In this document: piece after piece, positions 19,382-28,480 of the stretch
Numbering within the stretch: the stretch's first letter is position 1
How the letters are laid out: every line of letters begins with the position of its first letter
From: Candidatus Rifleibacteriota bacterium
Lineage (GTDB): Bacteria; Riflebacteria; Ozemobacteria; Ozemobacterales; Ozemobacteraceae
NCBI GenBank assembly: GCA_029560455.1
Contig: JAKQKW010000448.1
Location: 1 to 50,305 of the forward strand
Length of the DNA: 50,305 bases
Direction: 5' to 3'
The notes under the pieces: generated by a model
What the model was told of the DNA's origin: nothing
Database searches by the model: none
What the model saw: only the letters and a program-made list of their open reading frames with translations
Translations under genes and position numbers: made by a program

Positions 19382-19412
19382 GTTTCACAATTCTACCACA
19401 GTTATGTGAAAC
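19382..19412. promoter_or_regulatory. Spaced inverted repeat between divergent genes
   Basis: GTTTCACA and its exact reverse complement TGTGAAAC are separated by 15 bases, 24 bases upstream of the aminopeptidase start and 93 bases upstream of the divergent gene at 19506. The arms suggest a dimeric regulator site or an RNA hairpin. The arm orientation is the opposite of a CRP site. Confidence 0.35.
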
Positions 19413-19505
19413 CCGCTGCCAAAACAGATCGCTTTTTCTGGTTAAACTCGCACCGGCAAAATGCCGATAACATGCACAGACATAGACAGACAAGGATAAG
19501 CAGGC

Positions 19506-19919
19506 ATGAATATCGACAAATCTCATAACACTGTCCTTAACCCGGGATCTAACAGTAATCTCCAGAACAAAAGCAACATTCTGGAAACCGGTTCGCTGCG
19601 CTCGGCCAACCTTGCCGACTGGCTCAAAAAAGAAAAACCGCCTGAAGCCGGCGACAGTTTCACCCTTAACAGCCGGCCTGCCGAAGGCATGTTCAACCTC
19701 GAACCGGTCGAGCGCTACCGCTATATGCTGAATCAGGCCAAAATTCAGGCAAACCCCGCATCGGCCACCAATGACCCGAAACAGGCGATCAAAGAAGCAA
19801 ACGAAATAATCAACAATGCCATGATGCCGCCGGGAAAAGATAACCCCGACATGGCGGAGCTCACCCGGGCTCTTCAAATCAAGCAGATGATGCAGGGCCG
19901 CCTCGACATCGCAGCCTGA
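19506..19919 (+). CDS. Small soluble protein of unknown function
   Basis: 137 residues, no signal peptide and no membrane segment. The first 60 residues are polar and probably disordered (rich in Asn, Ser, Lys and Pro). The second half is predicted helical, with a segment VERYRYMLNQAKIQA at about 74-88 and a Met-rich end (ALQIKQMMQGRL). The disordered head and helical tail resemble export-chaperone or anti-sigma-28-like small proteins, but this is only a shape likeness. Ribosome site AGGATAAGCAGGC. It precedes prfC, which has its own promoter. Confidence 0.7.
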   Translation: MNIDKSHNTVLNPGSNSNLQNKSNILETGSLRSANLADWLKKEKPPEAGDSFTLNSRPAEGMFNLEPVERYRYMLNQAKIQANPASATNDPKQAIKEANEIINNAMMPPGKDNPDMAELTRALQIKQMMQGRLDIAA

Positions 19920-19925
19920 GTTTTA

Positions 19926-19954
19926 TTGACCGTCACAAGGTTTTGCTGTATAGT
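19926..19954 (+). promoter_or_regulatory. Sigma-70-type promoter for prfC
   Basis: TTGACC, a 17-base spacer and TATAGT form the best housekeeping-type promoter in the window. Start of transcription would be near 19961, giving a leader of about 26 bases before the prfC ATG with its GAGGAG ribosome site. Confidence 0.7.
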
Positions 19955-19986
19955 ATTTCCCCTACTTCACTGGTAGCGAGGAGTCT

Positions 19987-21573
<1,587 letters not shown>

Positions 21574-21608
21574 TTTTCGCCGAAACCAGCACCAAAAGGA
21601 TATTACAG

Positions 21609-21650
21609 CCCGGCAGTTAAAACAAAAACTGCCGGGTTTGTCTGTTTTTG
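21609..21650 (+). terminator. Rho-independent terminator of prfC
   Basis: Perfect 10-bp stem (CCCGGCAGTT / AACTGCCGGG) with an 8-base A-rich loop, followed by a T-rich tract (TTTGTCTGTTTTT). It begins 35 bases after the prfC stop. Confidence 0.9.
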
Positions 21651-21712
21651 TACTTTCCGGATCGGGCGATTATGTCGATATATATTTTAGAATCTATTTT
21701 GAGGAGGCTCGA

Positions 21713-21856
21713 ATGAAACGAGAAAAAAGTTCCAAACCCGCCCTTCAGCCAGAATGCAAAAACTGCAGCAGATTCGCCATACTTAAAGCACCTTGCAGTC
21801 CATCTTCATGTATCTTCAGAGAGAAGCCAAGCCGACCCGACTGGTTCATTCTCTGA
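21713..21856 (+). CDS. 47-residue Cys-rich mini-protein
   Basis: A short frame begins at the ATG at 21713 with a near-perfect ribosome site (GAGGAGG, 6 bases upstream) and ends at 21856. The product is basic and has four cysteines as CKNC ... CSPSSC, a spacing that could bind one zinc ion or form a treble-clef-like knuckle. No signal peptide. The family is not recognised. An upstream in-frame start at 21638 lies in the tail of the prfC terminator and is unlikely. The strong ribosome site is the main reason to believe in it. It sits alone at the edge of a long empty region. Confidence 0.45.
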   Translation: MKREKSSKPALQPECKNCSRFAILKAPCSPSSCIFREKPSRPDWFIL

Positions 21857-22555
21857 CCAGAGCATTCAGCAGCCAGTAAAAAAAAGACCTGGATTATTGC
21901 GCCCCCGTATAAACAGCCAAACTGGTCGGTGTTATTGCGGCAACTGATAAAAATAAGCAGTAACTGGTATATCAACGCCAGTTTTAGCCTGGCATAACAG
22001 CTGCCCGTTATCTTCCGCCTGAAAGATAAAAACAGATAAGGCACGCCGCAAAACACTAAAATGCGGTAAAATCAGTTGGATATATAGAAAAGCCCATCCC
22101 TAACAAGCTGGTTGCCTTGAACGCCAGAAAGTTATTTCAACAAAACGATTGTGCTTTTTTTCACATTTATAAGATTTCTAAGCGAAAAGAACTGAGATTT
22201 TTATCCCAGTGATTTAACCTCAACCAGTCATCTGACTGTACAGCTCTGTTTCTTTCATTTTCAGCGGCCCCTCACTTTGTCCCGGCCTCAGAAAATCGAG
22301 CATGAGGTACAAAGTTCGGCGTCTCTCTGATTTCAGTATAACAAAAAAATCTTTCGACAACCACAAAACAAGAAAAAAATCTTTAAGCAGGTCAGAGGGC
22401 TGGCGTCATGAAAAACACACAAAGCCTTCGGCTTCAGGCTCTGATTGAGAGTTTTTGAATCCGACCGTTCGTTCTGCTTTAACCCGACCTGTTCGATGAA
22501 TGAGAACTCTGTACATATCAGCCTGTTTGACAAGTCAAACGCATTAAACTCCTGA

Positions 22556-22577
22556 ATTCCGGGTCTAAGCCCGGAAT
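22556..22577. repeat. REP-like palindrome
   Basis: ATTCCGGG and CCCGGAAT form a perfect 8-bp stem around a 6-base loop, followed by AACG. The sequence has the look of the widespread 'attccgg...ccggaat(g)acg' extragenic palindromes. Its neighbours 22645-22674 and 28311-28396 are related in style. Confidence 0.55.
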
Positions 22578-22644
22578 AACGAAATTTATGTCCGTCCCGC
22601 ATTTAAACCCGAAGCTGATACAGGCAGAATCTGATTGTCAACAT

Positions 22645-22674
22645 CTTAGATTCCTGCCTTCGCAGGGATGGCGT
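22645..22674. repeat. REP-like element, related to the copy at 28347-28396
   Basis: CTTAGATTCCTGCC...GCAGGGATGGCG is an imperfect palindrome that matches CTTAGATCCCTGC...GCAGGGATGACG at 28350-28395 almost base for base at both ends, with a shorter loop. Two copies about 5.7 kb apart in intergenic DNA support a dispersed repeat family. Confidence 0.55.
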
Positions 22675-22791
22675 GGAAGCATTTATTTTGCATACTCAAA
22701 ATTGTGATGCAGTGAGACCAGTGCTGTCGGTAAGATTTTCCCGTTTATCTTCTGAGTCATGCGCAATACTGTAGCTATGGTGATTTCTCTG

Positions 22792-22800
22792 TGATATTAT
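22792..22800 (+). promoter_or_regulatory. Possible extended -10 element before the hydrolase-nqr operon
   Basis: TGATATTAT fits TG-N-TATAAT with one mismatch and lies 24 bases before the ATG at 22825. The leader would be about 18 bases and contains the ribosome site CTGAGG. No -35 match was found. Confidence 0.3.
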
Positions 22801-22824
22801 GGCAGAAAAATCCTGAGGTTAAAT

Positions 22825-23673
22825 ATGACGGCACTTGAACAGACAACGGCCATTGAAATAAAAGAGACACGCATTTCATTCTCTGAAACCGGCAAGGGTG
22901 AGTCAGTTCTTTTTCTGCACGGCAACCCTGGCAGCCGCAAGGATTTCGCCGGCATTCAGGCCCGCGCTGACAGTCTTGCCTGCCGCCTGATCATGCCTGA
23001 CCGCCCCGGGCACAACGGCAGCGAAGAACTGATCAATGAGAACAACGATGTCTGGCTCGACACAGATGTTTATGCCGAATTGATCGACCGCCGCTGCAAT
23101 GGCAGCGCCTGGCTGTTCGGTTATTCGATGGGCTGCCATATCGCTGCCCGCATCGCCATGCGTCACCCTGGCAAAGTAAAGGGTATCATCATGACTGCCC
23201 CGTATCTCACCCCCGACAATCCGTCAGAAAAGCCAACTTCCATACCTGACCTCGCCAAAGGCGCAGTCATTGGCACCGCTCTTGGCCTGATACTACCGCT
23301 GGTCTCGCAGACAAAAATGCAACAGCACCTCGAAAAGGTTTTCATGCCGGCCCCCCTGGCCGACGATTTCCGTGAAACCTGGCTGCCTCGCTATACCCGC
23401 TTTGAATCGCTGATGGCGATGATGACTGACAAAAACAACATGCTGCGCACCCAGTCTGATGTTCTGGCGGGCATGAAGGAAGTAAAATGCCCGGTCTACG
23501 TTATTTTCGGCGAAAAAGACGCTGTCTGCTCGGTCGAAAATCAAAAAAAGATCATCGCTGAATGTATTCCTGCCGCAAAACAATCATCAATAGCTGATGC
23601 CGGCCATGCCCTGCCGCTTTCACATGCTGAAGACTGCGTCAAAATCATAAAAGAAGCTCTGCAGCTTCAGTAA
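22825..23673 (+). CDS. Alpha/beta hydrolase upstream of nqr
   Basis: 282 residues, cytoplasmic, no signal peptide. Hydrolase marks: HGNPGS (32-37) for the oxyanion region, nucleophile S101 in FGYSMGC, acid D232 in FGEKDAV and base H261 in DAGHALP. A lid region follows the nucleophile (about 125-200). The fold covers esterases, lyases and haloalkane-type enzymes, so the substrate cannot be read from sequence. It lies 19 bases before nqrB on the same strand, where nqrA usually sits, so it is probably in the same transcript. It is not NqrA-like. Confidence 0.85.
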   Translation: MTALEQTTAIEIKETRISFSETGKGESVLFLHGNPGSRKDFAGIQARADSLACRLIMPDRPGHNGSEELINENNDVWLDTDVYAELIDRRCNGSAWLFGYSMGCHIAARIAMRHPGKVKGIIMTAPYLTPDNPSEKPTSIPDLAKGAVIGTALGLILPLVSQTKMQQHLEKVFMPAPLADDFRETWLPRYTRFESLMAMMTDKNNMLRTQSDVLAGMKEVKCPVYVIFGEKDAVCSVENQKKIIAECIPAAKQSSIADAGHALPLSHAEDCVKIIKEALQLQ

Positions 23674-23692
23674 TTCAACCATCAGAGGAACC

Positions 23693-24760
23693 ATGTCTAC
23701 ATTTCTTAAACAGTACGTTCAGTATCAGAAACCCCAGGTGAACATGCTGATCGCGCTTTGTCTGCCGCTCCTCGGTGCGGTTTACAACTTTGGCTGGCGC
23801 GCCGCCATGTTCGTCTTCTTCTCGATGTTCTGCTGCTGGCTGGCAGAATATCTTTTCACCCGCCGTGAAGGGAAACCTGCCTCTGCCGCCGCTCTGGTCA
23901 CCGGAGCTCTGCTGGGCCTGATCTGCCCGCCCAACGTGCCCTTCTGGCAGATTGCGGTCGGTGGGTTCTTCTGTATAATCTTCGCGAAAATGGCTTTCGG
24001 CGGCTTCGGAAAAAATATCTTCAACCCCGCGATGGTCGCGAGATGTTTTCTTTACATCAGTTTTCCGGCAACGCTTGCCGCCACCTGGTATGTGCCGTTC
24101 CAGGGCGGTGCCGCCGGATTTGCCGCCTATACTTCAACTACGAAAGCCGCAGCGGTCGACGCCAGCATGTTCAACGTCGACAGTGTTACGAGCGCCACAA
24201 CCCTTAGCGCCGTTAAAAGACTTAACGGCTACAGGCGCGAAGCTCTCGCGGCACATAAAACCGACGAAGCCGAAAAAGCTCTCAAAGCCTTCGAAGGTAT
24301 TTCCCTCAGTCGTCTTATTGTTGGCAATATTAACGGCTCGATGGGCGAAACCAGCTCGATTCTGATTCTGATCAGCATGGCCTGGCTGCTTTATCAGAAG
24401 ATTCTCTTCGTTCCGCTGCTGATTGGGCCATTCATCGGCATTCTGCTCGCCAAACTGATGCTGCATTTCGCCGGTCTCGAAACTCTGCCACTGGTGCAGG
24501 GTTATCTGGTTAACGTCTTCGCCGGCGGCACCCTTTTTGCCGCAGTGTTCATGGTAACCGAACCGATTTCAGCGCCAATGAACAATAAAGCGCGCTGGAT
24601 ATACGCAATGCTGATCGGTTTTCTGGCAGCGGTTATCAGGAGCCTGTCGGCATTCAATGCCGGCTTCATGTTCGCCATTCTGCTCGGCAACACCTTCGGC
24701 CCGCTGATCGAAATCGGCTGCGTCGAATTCGAGAAAATGCAGAAGGAAAAAGCAGCATGA
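23693..24760 (+). CDS. nqrB: Na+-NQR subunit B (RnfD-like) with covalent FMN site
   Basis: 355 residues, closer to RnfD in size than to typical NqrB (about 410). Membrane protein with about nine to ten helices. The stretch GGFGKNIFNPAMVARCFLY is of the NqrB type, and the flavinylation motif is V-T-S-A-T-T-L with the expected FMN-bearing T169. In the complex, this subunit carries flavin and part of the ion pathway in the inner membrane. Ribosome site AGAGGAACC. The subunit set that follows, ending in NqrF rather than containing RnfB and RnfC, is why I call it nqr. Its 3' end overlaps nqrC by 4 bases. Confidence 0.85.
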   Translation: MSTFLKQYVQYQKPQVNMLIALCLPLLGAVYNFGWRAAMFVFFSMFCCWLAEYLFTRREGKPASAAALVTGALLGLICPPNVPFWQIAVGGFFCIIFAKMAFGGFGKNIFNPAMVARCFLYISFPATLAATWYVPFQGGAAGFAAYTSTTKAAAVDASMFNVDSVTSATTLSAVKRLNGYRREALAAHKTDEAEKALKAFEGISLSRLIVGNINGSMGETSSILILISMAWLLYQKILFVPLLIGPFIGILLAKLMLHFAGLETLPLVQGYLVNVFAGGTLFAAVFMVTEPISAPMNNKARWIYAMLIGFLAAVIRSLSAFNAGFMFAILLGNTFGPLIEIGCVEFEKMQKEKAA

Positions 24761-25389
24761 ACGAAAAGATCAAAACTGTAATCTTCACCGTTGCCGTAAC
24801 CGCTGTTTTTGTTTTCATGGTAAGTGGCGTTAACGCCCTGCTCAACGATAAGATCGTCGCCAACCGCACCGTTGCCAGGCAGAAAGTCATCCTCAAACTT
24901 TTCGGGCTTTATCAGGCCGACAACAAGTGGCCCGATTCAGTAATTCCGCAGTTGTTTGCCTCTGCTACTGCCAAAATCTCATTGCCCGAAGCACCGGCAC
25001 TTGAATGTTACCGCCACAGCGTCGGGGCTGATAAATTCTTCGTCCTGGCCTTTTCAGGGCAGGGCTTCTGGGATAACATCTCCGGCTTCATCGCCCTCGA
25101 CCTCGATCAGGGCAAAATCAGCGGACTTGAATTCACACAGCACGGCGAAACCCCGGGTCTCGGCGGCCGTATCAGCGAGCCAGAATTCAAGGCCCGTTTC
25201 AAAGACAAGCCGATTGGCAGCATCAGAAGTGACGGTCTGCGACTGAAAATCGTCGCCGAAGGTTCTGCCACCAAACCAGACGAGGTCGACGGCATCACTG
25301 GTGCCACCGGTACCTCCAATGCGGTCGAAAAGATCATCAACAACACCATAACCAGTTTTATCAGGCTGAACGAAGGAGGTAAGCTGTAA
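24757..25389 (+). CDS. nqrC: Na+-NQR subunit C (RnfG-like), FMN-binding
   Basis: 210 residues, shorter than usual NqrC (about 260) and close to RnfG. One N-terminal membrane helix (about 8-28) is followed by a periplasmic FMN-binding domain. Conserved pieces: GQGFWDNISGFIALD (101-115), HGETPGLGGRI (129-139) and the flavinylation motif DGITGATGTS with FMN-bearing T184. The FMN is attached by ApbE, which is not in this window. ATGA overlap with nqrB and a 1-base overlap with nqrD indicate tight coupling. Confidence 0.9.
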   Translation: MNEKIKTVIFTVAVTAVFVFMVSGVNALLNDKIVANRTVARQKVILKLFGLYQADNKWPDSVIPQLFASATAKISLPEAPALECYRHSVGADKFFVLAFSGQGFWDNISGFIALDLDQGKISGLEFTQHGETPGLGGRISEPEFKARFKDKPIGSIRSDGLRLKIVAEGSATKPDEVDGITGATGTSNAVEKIINNTITSFIRLNEGGKL

Positions 25390-26003
25390 TGGCCGCCGGA
25401 CCAGTAAAAGGTATTGCCGCTTTAAAACGTATGCTCTGGGAAGAAAACCCGGTAATCGGGCAGATTCTCGGTATCTGTTCGGCTCTGGCTGTTACCAACC
25501 TCGTCAAAAACACTCTGGTAATGTGCCTTGGCCTGATCTTCACACTGATGATGTCATGCCTCACCGTTTCGCTGCTGCGCAACGTCATTCCGCGGCAGGT
25601 GCGCATGATCATTCAGGTGCTCGTGATCGCTGCCTACGTAATTGTTATCAAGATTATCCTCGACGCTTATCTGCCCGAAATCAGCAACGAACTCGGGCCA
25701 TATGTCGGGCTGATCATCACCAACTGTATCGTCATGGGCCGCACCGAAGGCTACGCGATGAACAACAAACCGATCGACTCTATTTATGATGGCATCGGCG
25801 CCGGCATCGGTTATTCACTGGTATTGCTGCCGATAGCAATGATCCGTGAGCCACTCGGGCTCGGCACTTTCTTCGGCATGCAGCTTCTCCCCCCCGACTG
25901 GACAAAATGGAACATGATGGTAATCGCCCCCAGCGGCTTCTTTGCTCTGGCAACCTATATCTGGATCGTCAGAGCTTTCAAGGCCGGCGAAGGTAAGAGG
26001 TAA
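25389..26003 (+). CDS. nqrD: Na+-NQR subunit D (RnfE-like)
   Basis: 204 residues with six membrane helices. Typical NqrD/RnfE pieces are NPVIGQILGICSALAVTN near the start, the TNCIVMGRTEGYA motif with the cysteine that helps bind the intramembrane iron centre, and the helix-ending IREPLGLGTFFG. Together with NqrE it forms the pseudo-symmetric membrane core with the 2Fe-2S site. The ATG overlaps the nqrC stop (TAATG), and a GGAGG ribosome site lies inside the end of nqrC. Confidence 0.93.
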   Translation: MAAGPVKGIAALKRMLWEENPVIGQILGICSALAVTNLVKNTLVMCLGLIFTLMMSCLTVSLLRNVIPRQVRMIIQVLVIAAYVIVIKIILDAYLPEISNELGPYVGLIITNCIVMGRTEGYAMNNKPIDSIYDGIGAGIGYSLVLLPIAMIREPLGLGTFFGMQLLPPDWTKWNMMVIAPSGFFALATYIWIVRAFKAGEGKR

Positions 26004-26009
26004 AACAGC

Positions 26010-26609
26010 ATGGATATTCAAAGCATTCACCCACTGGTAATCTTCTTCGCTGCCATTACCACCAACAACATTCTGCTGACCAACTTTCTCGGAATGTGTT
26101 CATTTCTGGCTGTTTCCAAAGACCTGAAAAGTTCACTCGGTCTCGGCGTCGCGGTAATATTCGTCTCGACCTTCACTGCGCCCCTGAACTGGCTGGTTTA
26201 TCACAAACTGCTGGTTCCTTACGGCCTTGAATACCTGCAATATATTGCCTTCATCATCGTTATCGCCGCGTTTGTACAAATTATCGAAATGATCATCGAA
26301 CGGGTCAGTACCCTGCTCTATCTTACACTCGGCATCTTTCTGCCGTTAATTACAGTAAACTGCGCCATTTTTGGCTGCGTGCTGTTTCTGGTTATCCGCC
26401 AGTATACATTCATGCAGTCGATCGCCTATGGCCTCGGCGCTGGCACCGGCTGGGCACTCGCGATTGCCGCTCTCGCCGGTATCAGAACGCGCATGGAAAA
26501 GAAATCGAAGGTAATTGCCGAACTCGAAGGCCCGGGCATCGCACTGGTAATAACCGGCATCATGGCCATGGCTTTCATTGGCTTTTCCGGTATTGTAAAA
26601 ATCAACTGA
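26010..26609 (+). CDS. nqrE: Na+-NQR subunit E (RnfA-like)
   Basis: 199 residues with six membrane helices. Family pieces: NNILLTNFLGMCSFLAVSK in the first helix region and PLITVNCAIFGCVLF, with cysteines in both repeats (positions near C30 and C114) at the intramembrane iron site shared with NqrD. Starts 6 bases after nqrD. Confidence 0.93.
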   Translation: MDIQSIHPLVIFFAAITTNNILLTNFLGMCSFLAVSKDLKSSLGLGVAVIFVSTFTAPLNWLVYHKLLVPYGLEYLQYIAFIIVIAAFVQIIEMIIERVSTLLYLTLGIFLPLITVNCAIFGCVLFLVIRQYTFMQSIAYGLGAGTGWALAIAALAGIRTRMEKKSKVIAELEGPGIALVITGIMAMAFIGFSGIVKIN

Positions 26610-26622
26610 CAGGACAAGCACC

Positions 26623-27723
26623 ATGTCACCGATAATAACCGCAATTTTAGTTCTCAGCGCCCTTACCGGCGGCCTGACGATTCTGCTGCTCATCGCCGAA
26701 TTTTTCTTTGCCAACTATGGCGAAGTGACCGTTGACGTCAACGCCGGCGAAAAGACGCTTAAAGTCAAAGGCGGCGCCAACCTGCTTTCCACTCTGGCCA
26801 GTCAGAAGCTTTTTCTGCCATCAGGCTGCGGTGGCCGCGGCAGCTGTGGCACCTGTAAATGCCGGGTTGTCGACGGCGGTGGCCCACTGCTGCCAACCGA
26901 AACTCCCTATCTGAATGACGAAGAGCGAAAGACCAGCGTTCGCCTTGCCTGCCAGGTAAAAGTTAAAAACGATATCAAAATCCAGGTGCCTGAGGAGCTT
27001 CTCAGCATCAAGGAATTTGAAACGGTGATCGAAAAAATCACCGATTTTACCCACGATATCAAGGGTATCCGCTTCAAGCTGCCCGAAGGTGAAACGATCA
27101 AGTTTAAAGCCGGCCAGTTTGCCAACCTGTTCAGCAAACCCTACGATGAAGTGCGCGAAGAAACTTCACGCGCCTATTCGATCAGCTCGGCCCCTAAAGA
27201 CAACAAGGCGATCGAACTGATCATCAGGTATGTGCCGAACGGCATGGTTACCACCTATGTTTTCAAACACCTCAAGGAAGGCGATAAAGTCAAACTTATC
27301 GGCCCATTTGGTGACTTCTTTCTGCGCGATACCGACCGCGAAATCGTCTGCATTGCCGGCGGCTCAGGTCTCGCTCCAATCCGCAGCATCATTCTCGACA
27401 TGATTGACCGCGGCATAAACAATCGCAAAGCCACATTCTTCTTCGGTGCCGTGACCAAAAAAGACCTCTATTACGTCGAAGAATTCAGGGAAATCGAAAA
27501 GAACCACCCATGGTTCAGATTTGTGCCGGCACTTTCACGCGATGAGAGTGATCATCCATACACAAAAGGTCTGATCACCGACGTCGTCGCCAGCAATTAC
27601 GCTGACCTGAAAAACATGGAAGCCTACCTCTGTGGCAGCCCCGGCATGATCGATGCCTGCGAAAAGGTCCTTACCTCAAAAGGCATGCCCAAAACCCAGA
27701 TTTTCTACGACAAGTTTTCTTGA
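26623..27723 (+). CDS. nqrF: Na+-NQR subunit F, NADH dehydrogenase module
   Basis: 366 residues (usual NqrF about 407). An N-terminal helix (5-30) anchors the protein. A 2Fe-2S ferredoxin domain carries C69, C75, C78 and C110 in the order CGGRGSCGTC ... LAC. A ferredoxin-reductase part follows: FAD-binding RAYSIS (183-188), then the NAD-binding GGSGLAP (246-252) and C-terminal CGSPGM. This is where NADH delivers electrons to the complex. Its presence, and the absence of RnfB/RnfC-type genes, identifies the cluster as Nqr. It starts 13 bases after nqrE and is followed by a small unknown gene. Confidence 0.95.
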   Translation: MSPIITAILVLSALTGGLTILLLIAEFFFANYGEVTVDVNAGEKTLKVKGGANLLSTLASQKLFLPSGCGGRGSCGTCKCRVVDGGGPLLPTETPYLNDEERKTSVRLACQVKVKNDIKIQVPEELLSIKEFETVIEKITDFTHDIKGIRFKLPEGETIKFKAGQFANLFSKPYDEVREETSRAYSISSAPKDNKAIELIIRYVPNGMVTTYVFKHLKEGDKVKLIGPFGDFFLRDTDREIVCIAGGSGLAPIRSIILDMIDRGINNRKATFFFGAVTKKDLYYVEEFREIEKNHPWFRFVPALSRDESDHPYTKGLITDVVASNYADLKNMEAYLCGSPGMIDACEKVLTSKGMPKTQIFYDKFS

Positions 27724-27738
27724 GAAAGGAAAAGCGAA

Positions 27739-28209
27739 GTGAAACAGACTCCCGAACTAGACCTGGTTCAGTCCAAAATGCAGCCCGGAGTGTTAACGCT
27801 CAAAGGGTTTCTCGGTTCAGATGACCGCAAACTTGCAGACATTCTCGTGGCTGATCAGCAGAGCTTTTCCCGACTTGGCATCACGCCGCTTCAGGCCGCC
27901 GAAAGACTGCAGCAGCTTGCCGACCTTGGCGCCGATCTCATGGAAGAGGAAATCCTTGTCGAAAGCCGCTATCGCATCAAAGTCAGAGACGACCGCGGCA
28001 AAATCCCGAGCCCATGGGGTGATGGTCTTTTTGAAAAGGGCGACGTCGACCTGATTGACAACAAAACCGGCGAAACCCTCAAATGGAACCGGCTCACCCT
28101 GCGTCTGATGAGCGTTCACGGTTTCTGCGGCGGCATCGACAGCGAATATCGCCTCGACCCCGAAAAGCTCGTAAGAATTCTTGACCTGAAACCAGAACCC
28201 CAAAGCTGA
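27739..28209 (+). CDS. Unknown protein at the end of the nqr operon
   Basis: 156 residues from a GTG start at 27739, with AAAGGA about 8 bases upstream and 15 bases from the nqrF stop. No signal peptide, membrane segment or cysteine pair (one Cys at about 134). The N-terminal third is helical (ADILVADQQSFSRLGITPLQ), the rest strand-rich with a conserved-looking SPWGDG (about 92-97) and FCGGID (about 133-138). I do not recognise the family. Sitting in the transcript of nqr, directly before a terminator, it could be an assembly or regulatory protein. Confidence 0.7.
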   Translation: MKQTPELDLVQSKMQPGVLTLKGFLGSDDRKLADILVADQQSFSRLGITPLQAAERLQQLADLGADLMEEEILVESRYRIKVRDDRGKIPSPWGDGLFEKGDVDLIDNKTGETLKWNRLTLRLMSVHGFCGGIDSEYRLDPEKLVRILDLKPEPQS

Positions 28210-28241
28210 GTCACAAAAGCGCAGTTACAGCAGTAAAACAG

Positions 28242-28273
28242 GCCCGGCAGACAACAACCGCCGGGCTTTTCTT
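28242..28273 (+). terminator. Terminator of the nqr operon
   Basis: GCCCGGC and GCCGGGC form a 7-bp GC stem with an 11-base loop, followed by TTTTCTT. It lies 32 bases after the stop of the last gene of the nqr operon. Confidence 0.85.
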
Positions 28274-28310
28274 ATTCAAGTGCTTTGCCAAAGTTGAACC
28301 TGTAGTTTTA

Positions 28311-28396
28311 CCGTCATTCAAGCGAAAGCGGGAATCTTGTCTTAAACAACTTAGATCCCTGCTTTCCCCCTTCGGTGACAAGCGCAGGGATGACGT
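28311..28396. repeat. REP-like (BIME-style) inverted repeat pair
   Basis: The left arm CGTCATTCAAGCGAAAGCGG and the reverse complement of the right arm (CGTCATCCCTGCGCTTGTC) begin with the same CGTCATYC end, and a second palindrome (AGATCCCTGC / GCAGGGAT) lies within. This is the usual look of the extragenic 'cgtcattc...gaatgacg' repeats. The right part is shared with 22645-22674. Confidence 0.6.
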
Positions 28397-28434
28397 AATG
28401 ATCATCTATTCTTAAACTCAAATGTGGCAGAAAT

Positions 28435-28467
28435 AAAAAAGCCTGCAGTCTTGCTGCAGGCTTTTTT
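28435..28467. terminator. Bidirectional terminator
   Basis: The stem GCCTGCAG / CTGCAGGC with a 5-base loop is flanked by six A on the left and six T on the right, so it can end transcripts from both sides. It mainly serves the minus-strand endonuclease gene, 14 bases away. Confidence 0.88.
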
Positions 28468-28480
28468 ATTTGCTGTTTAA

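Larger units (their letters stand above)
21857..22791. other. Long intergenic region with no supported gene
   Basis: About 935 bases hold no frame with a credible start, composition or family likeness. The stretch is more AT-rich than its surroundings. It contains two REP-like palindromes (22556-22577 and 22645-22674) and a weak 6-bp hairpin (21962-21983). No tRNA cloverleaf, riboswitch or IS end was recognised. It may be decayed coding sequence or hold an unrecognised small RNA. Confidence 0.6.

Noticed and set aside
21745..22056. A 103-codon minus-strand frame
   Set aside because: It overlaps the better supported mini-gene, has no ribosome site and an unlikely composition.
22333..22602. 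An 89-codon minus-strand frame in the long gap
   Set aside because: It crosses a REP-like palindrome, has no ribosome site and no coding-like composition.
23693..27723. Reading the cluster as Rnf
   Set aside because: RnfB (ferredoxin with many Cys) and RnfC are absent and the last subunit is NqrF with 2Fe-2S, FAD and NADH motifs; subunit lengths alone are Rnf-like.
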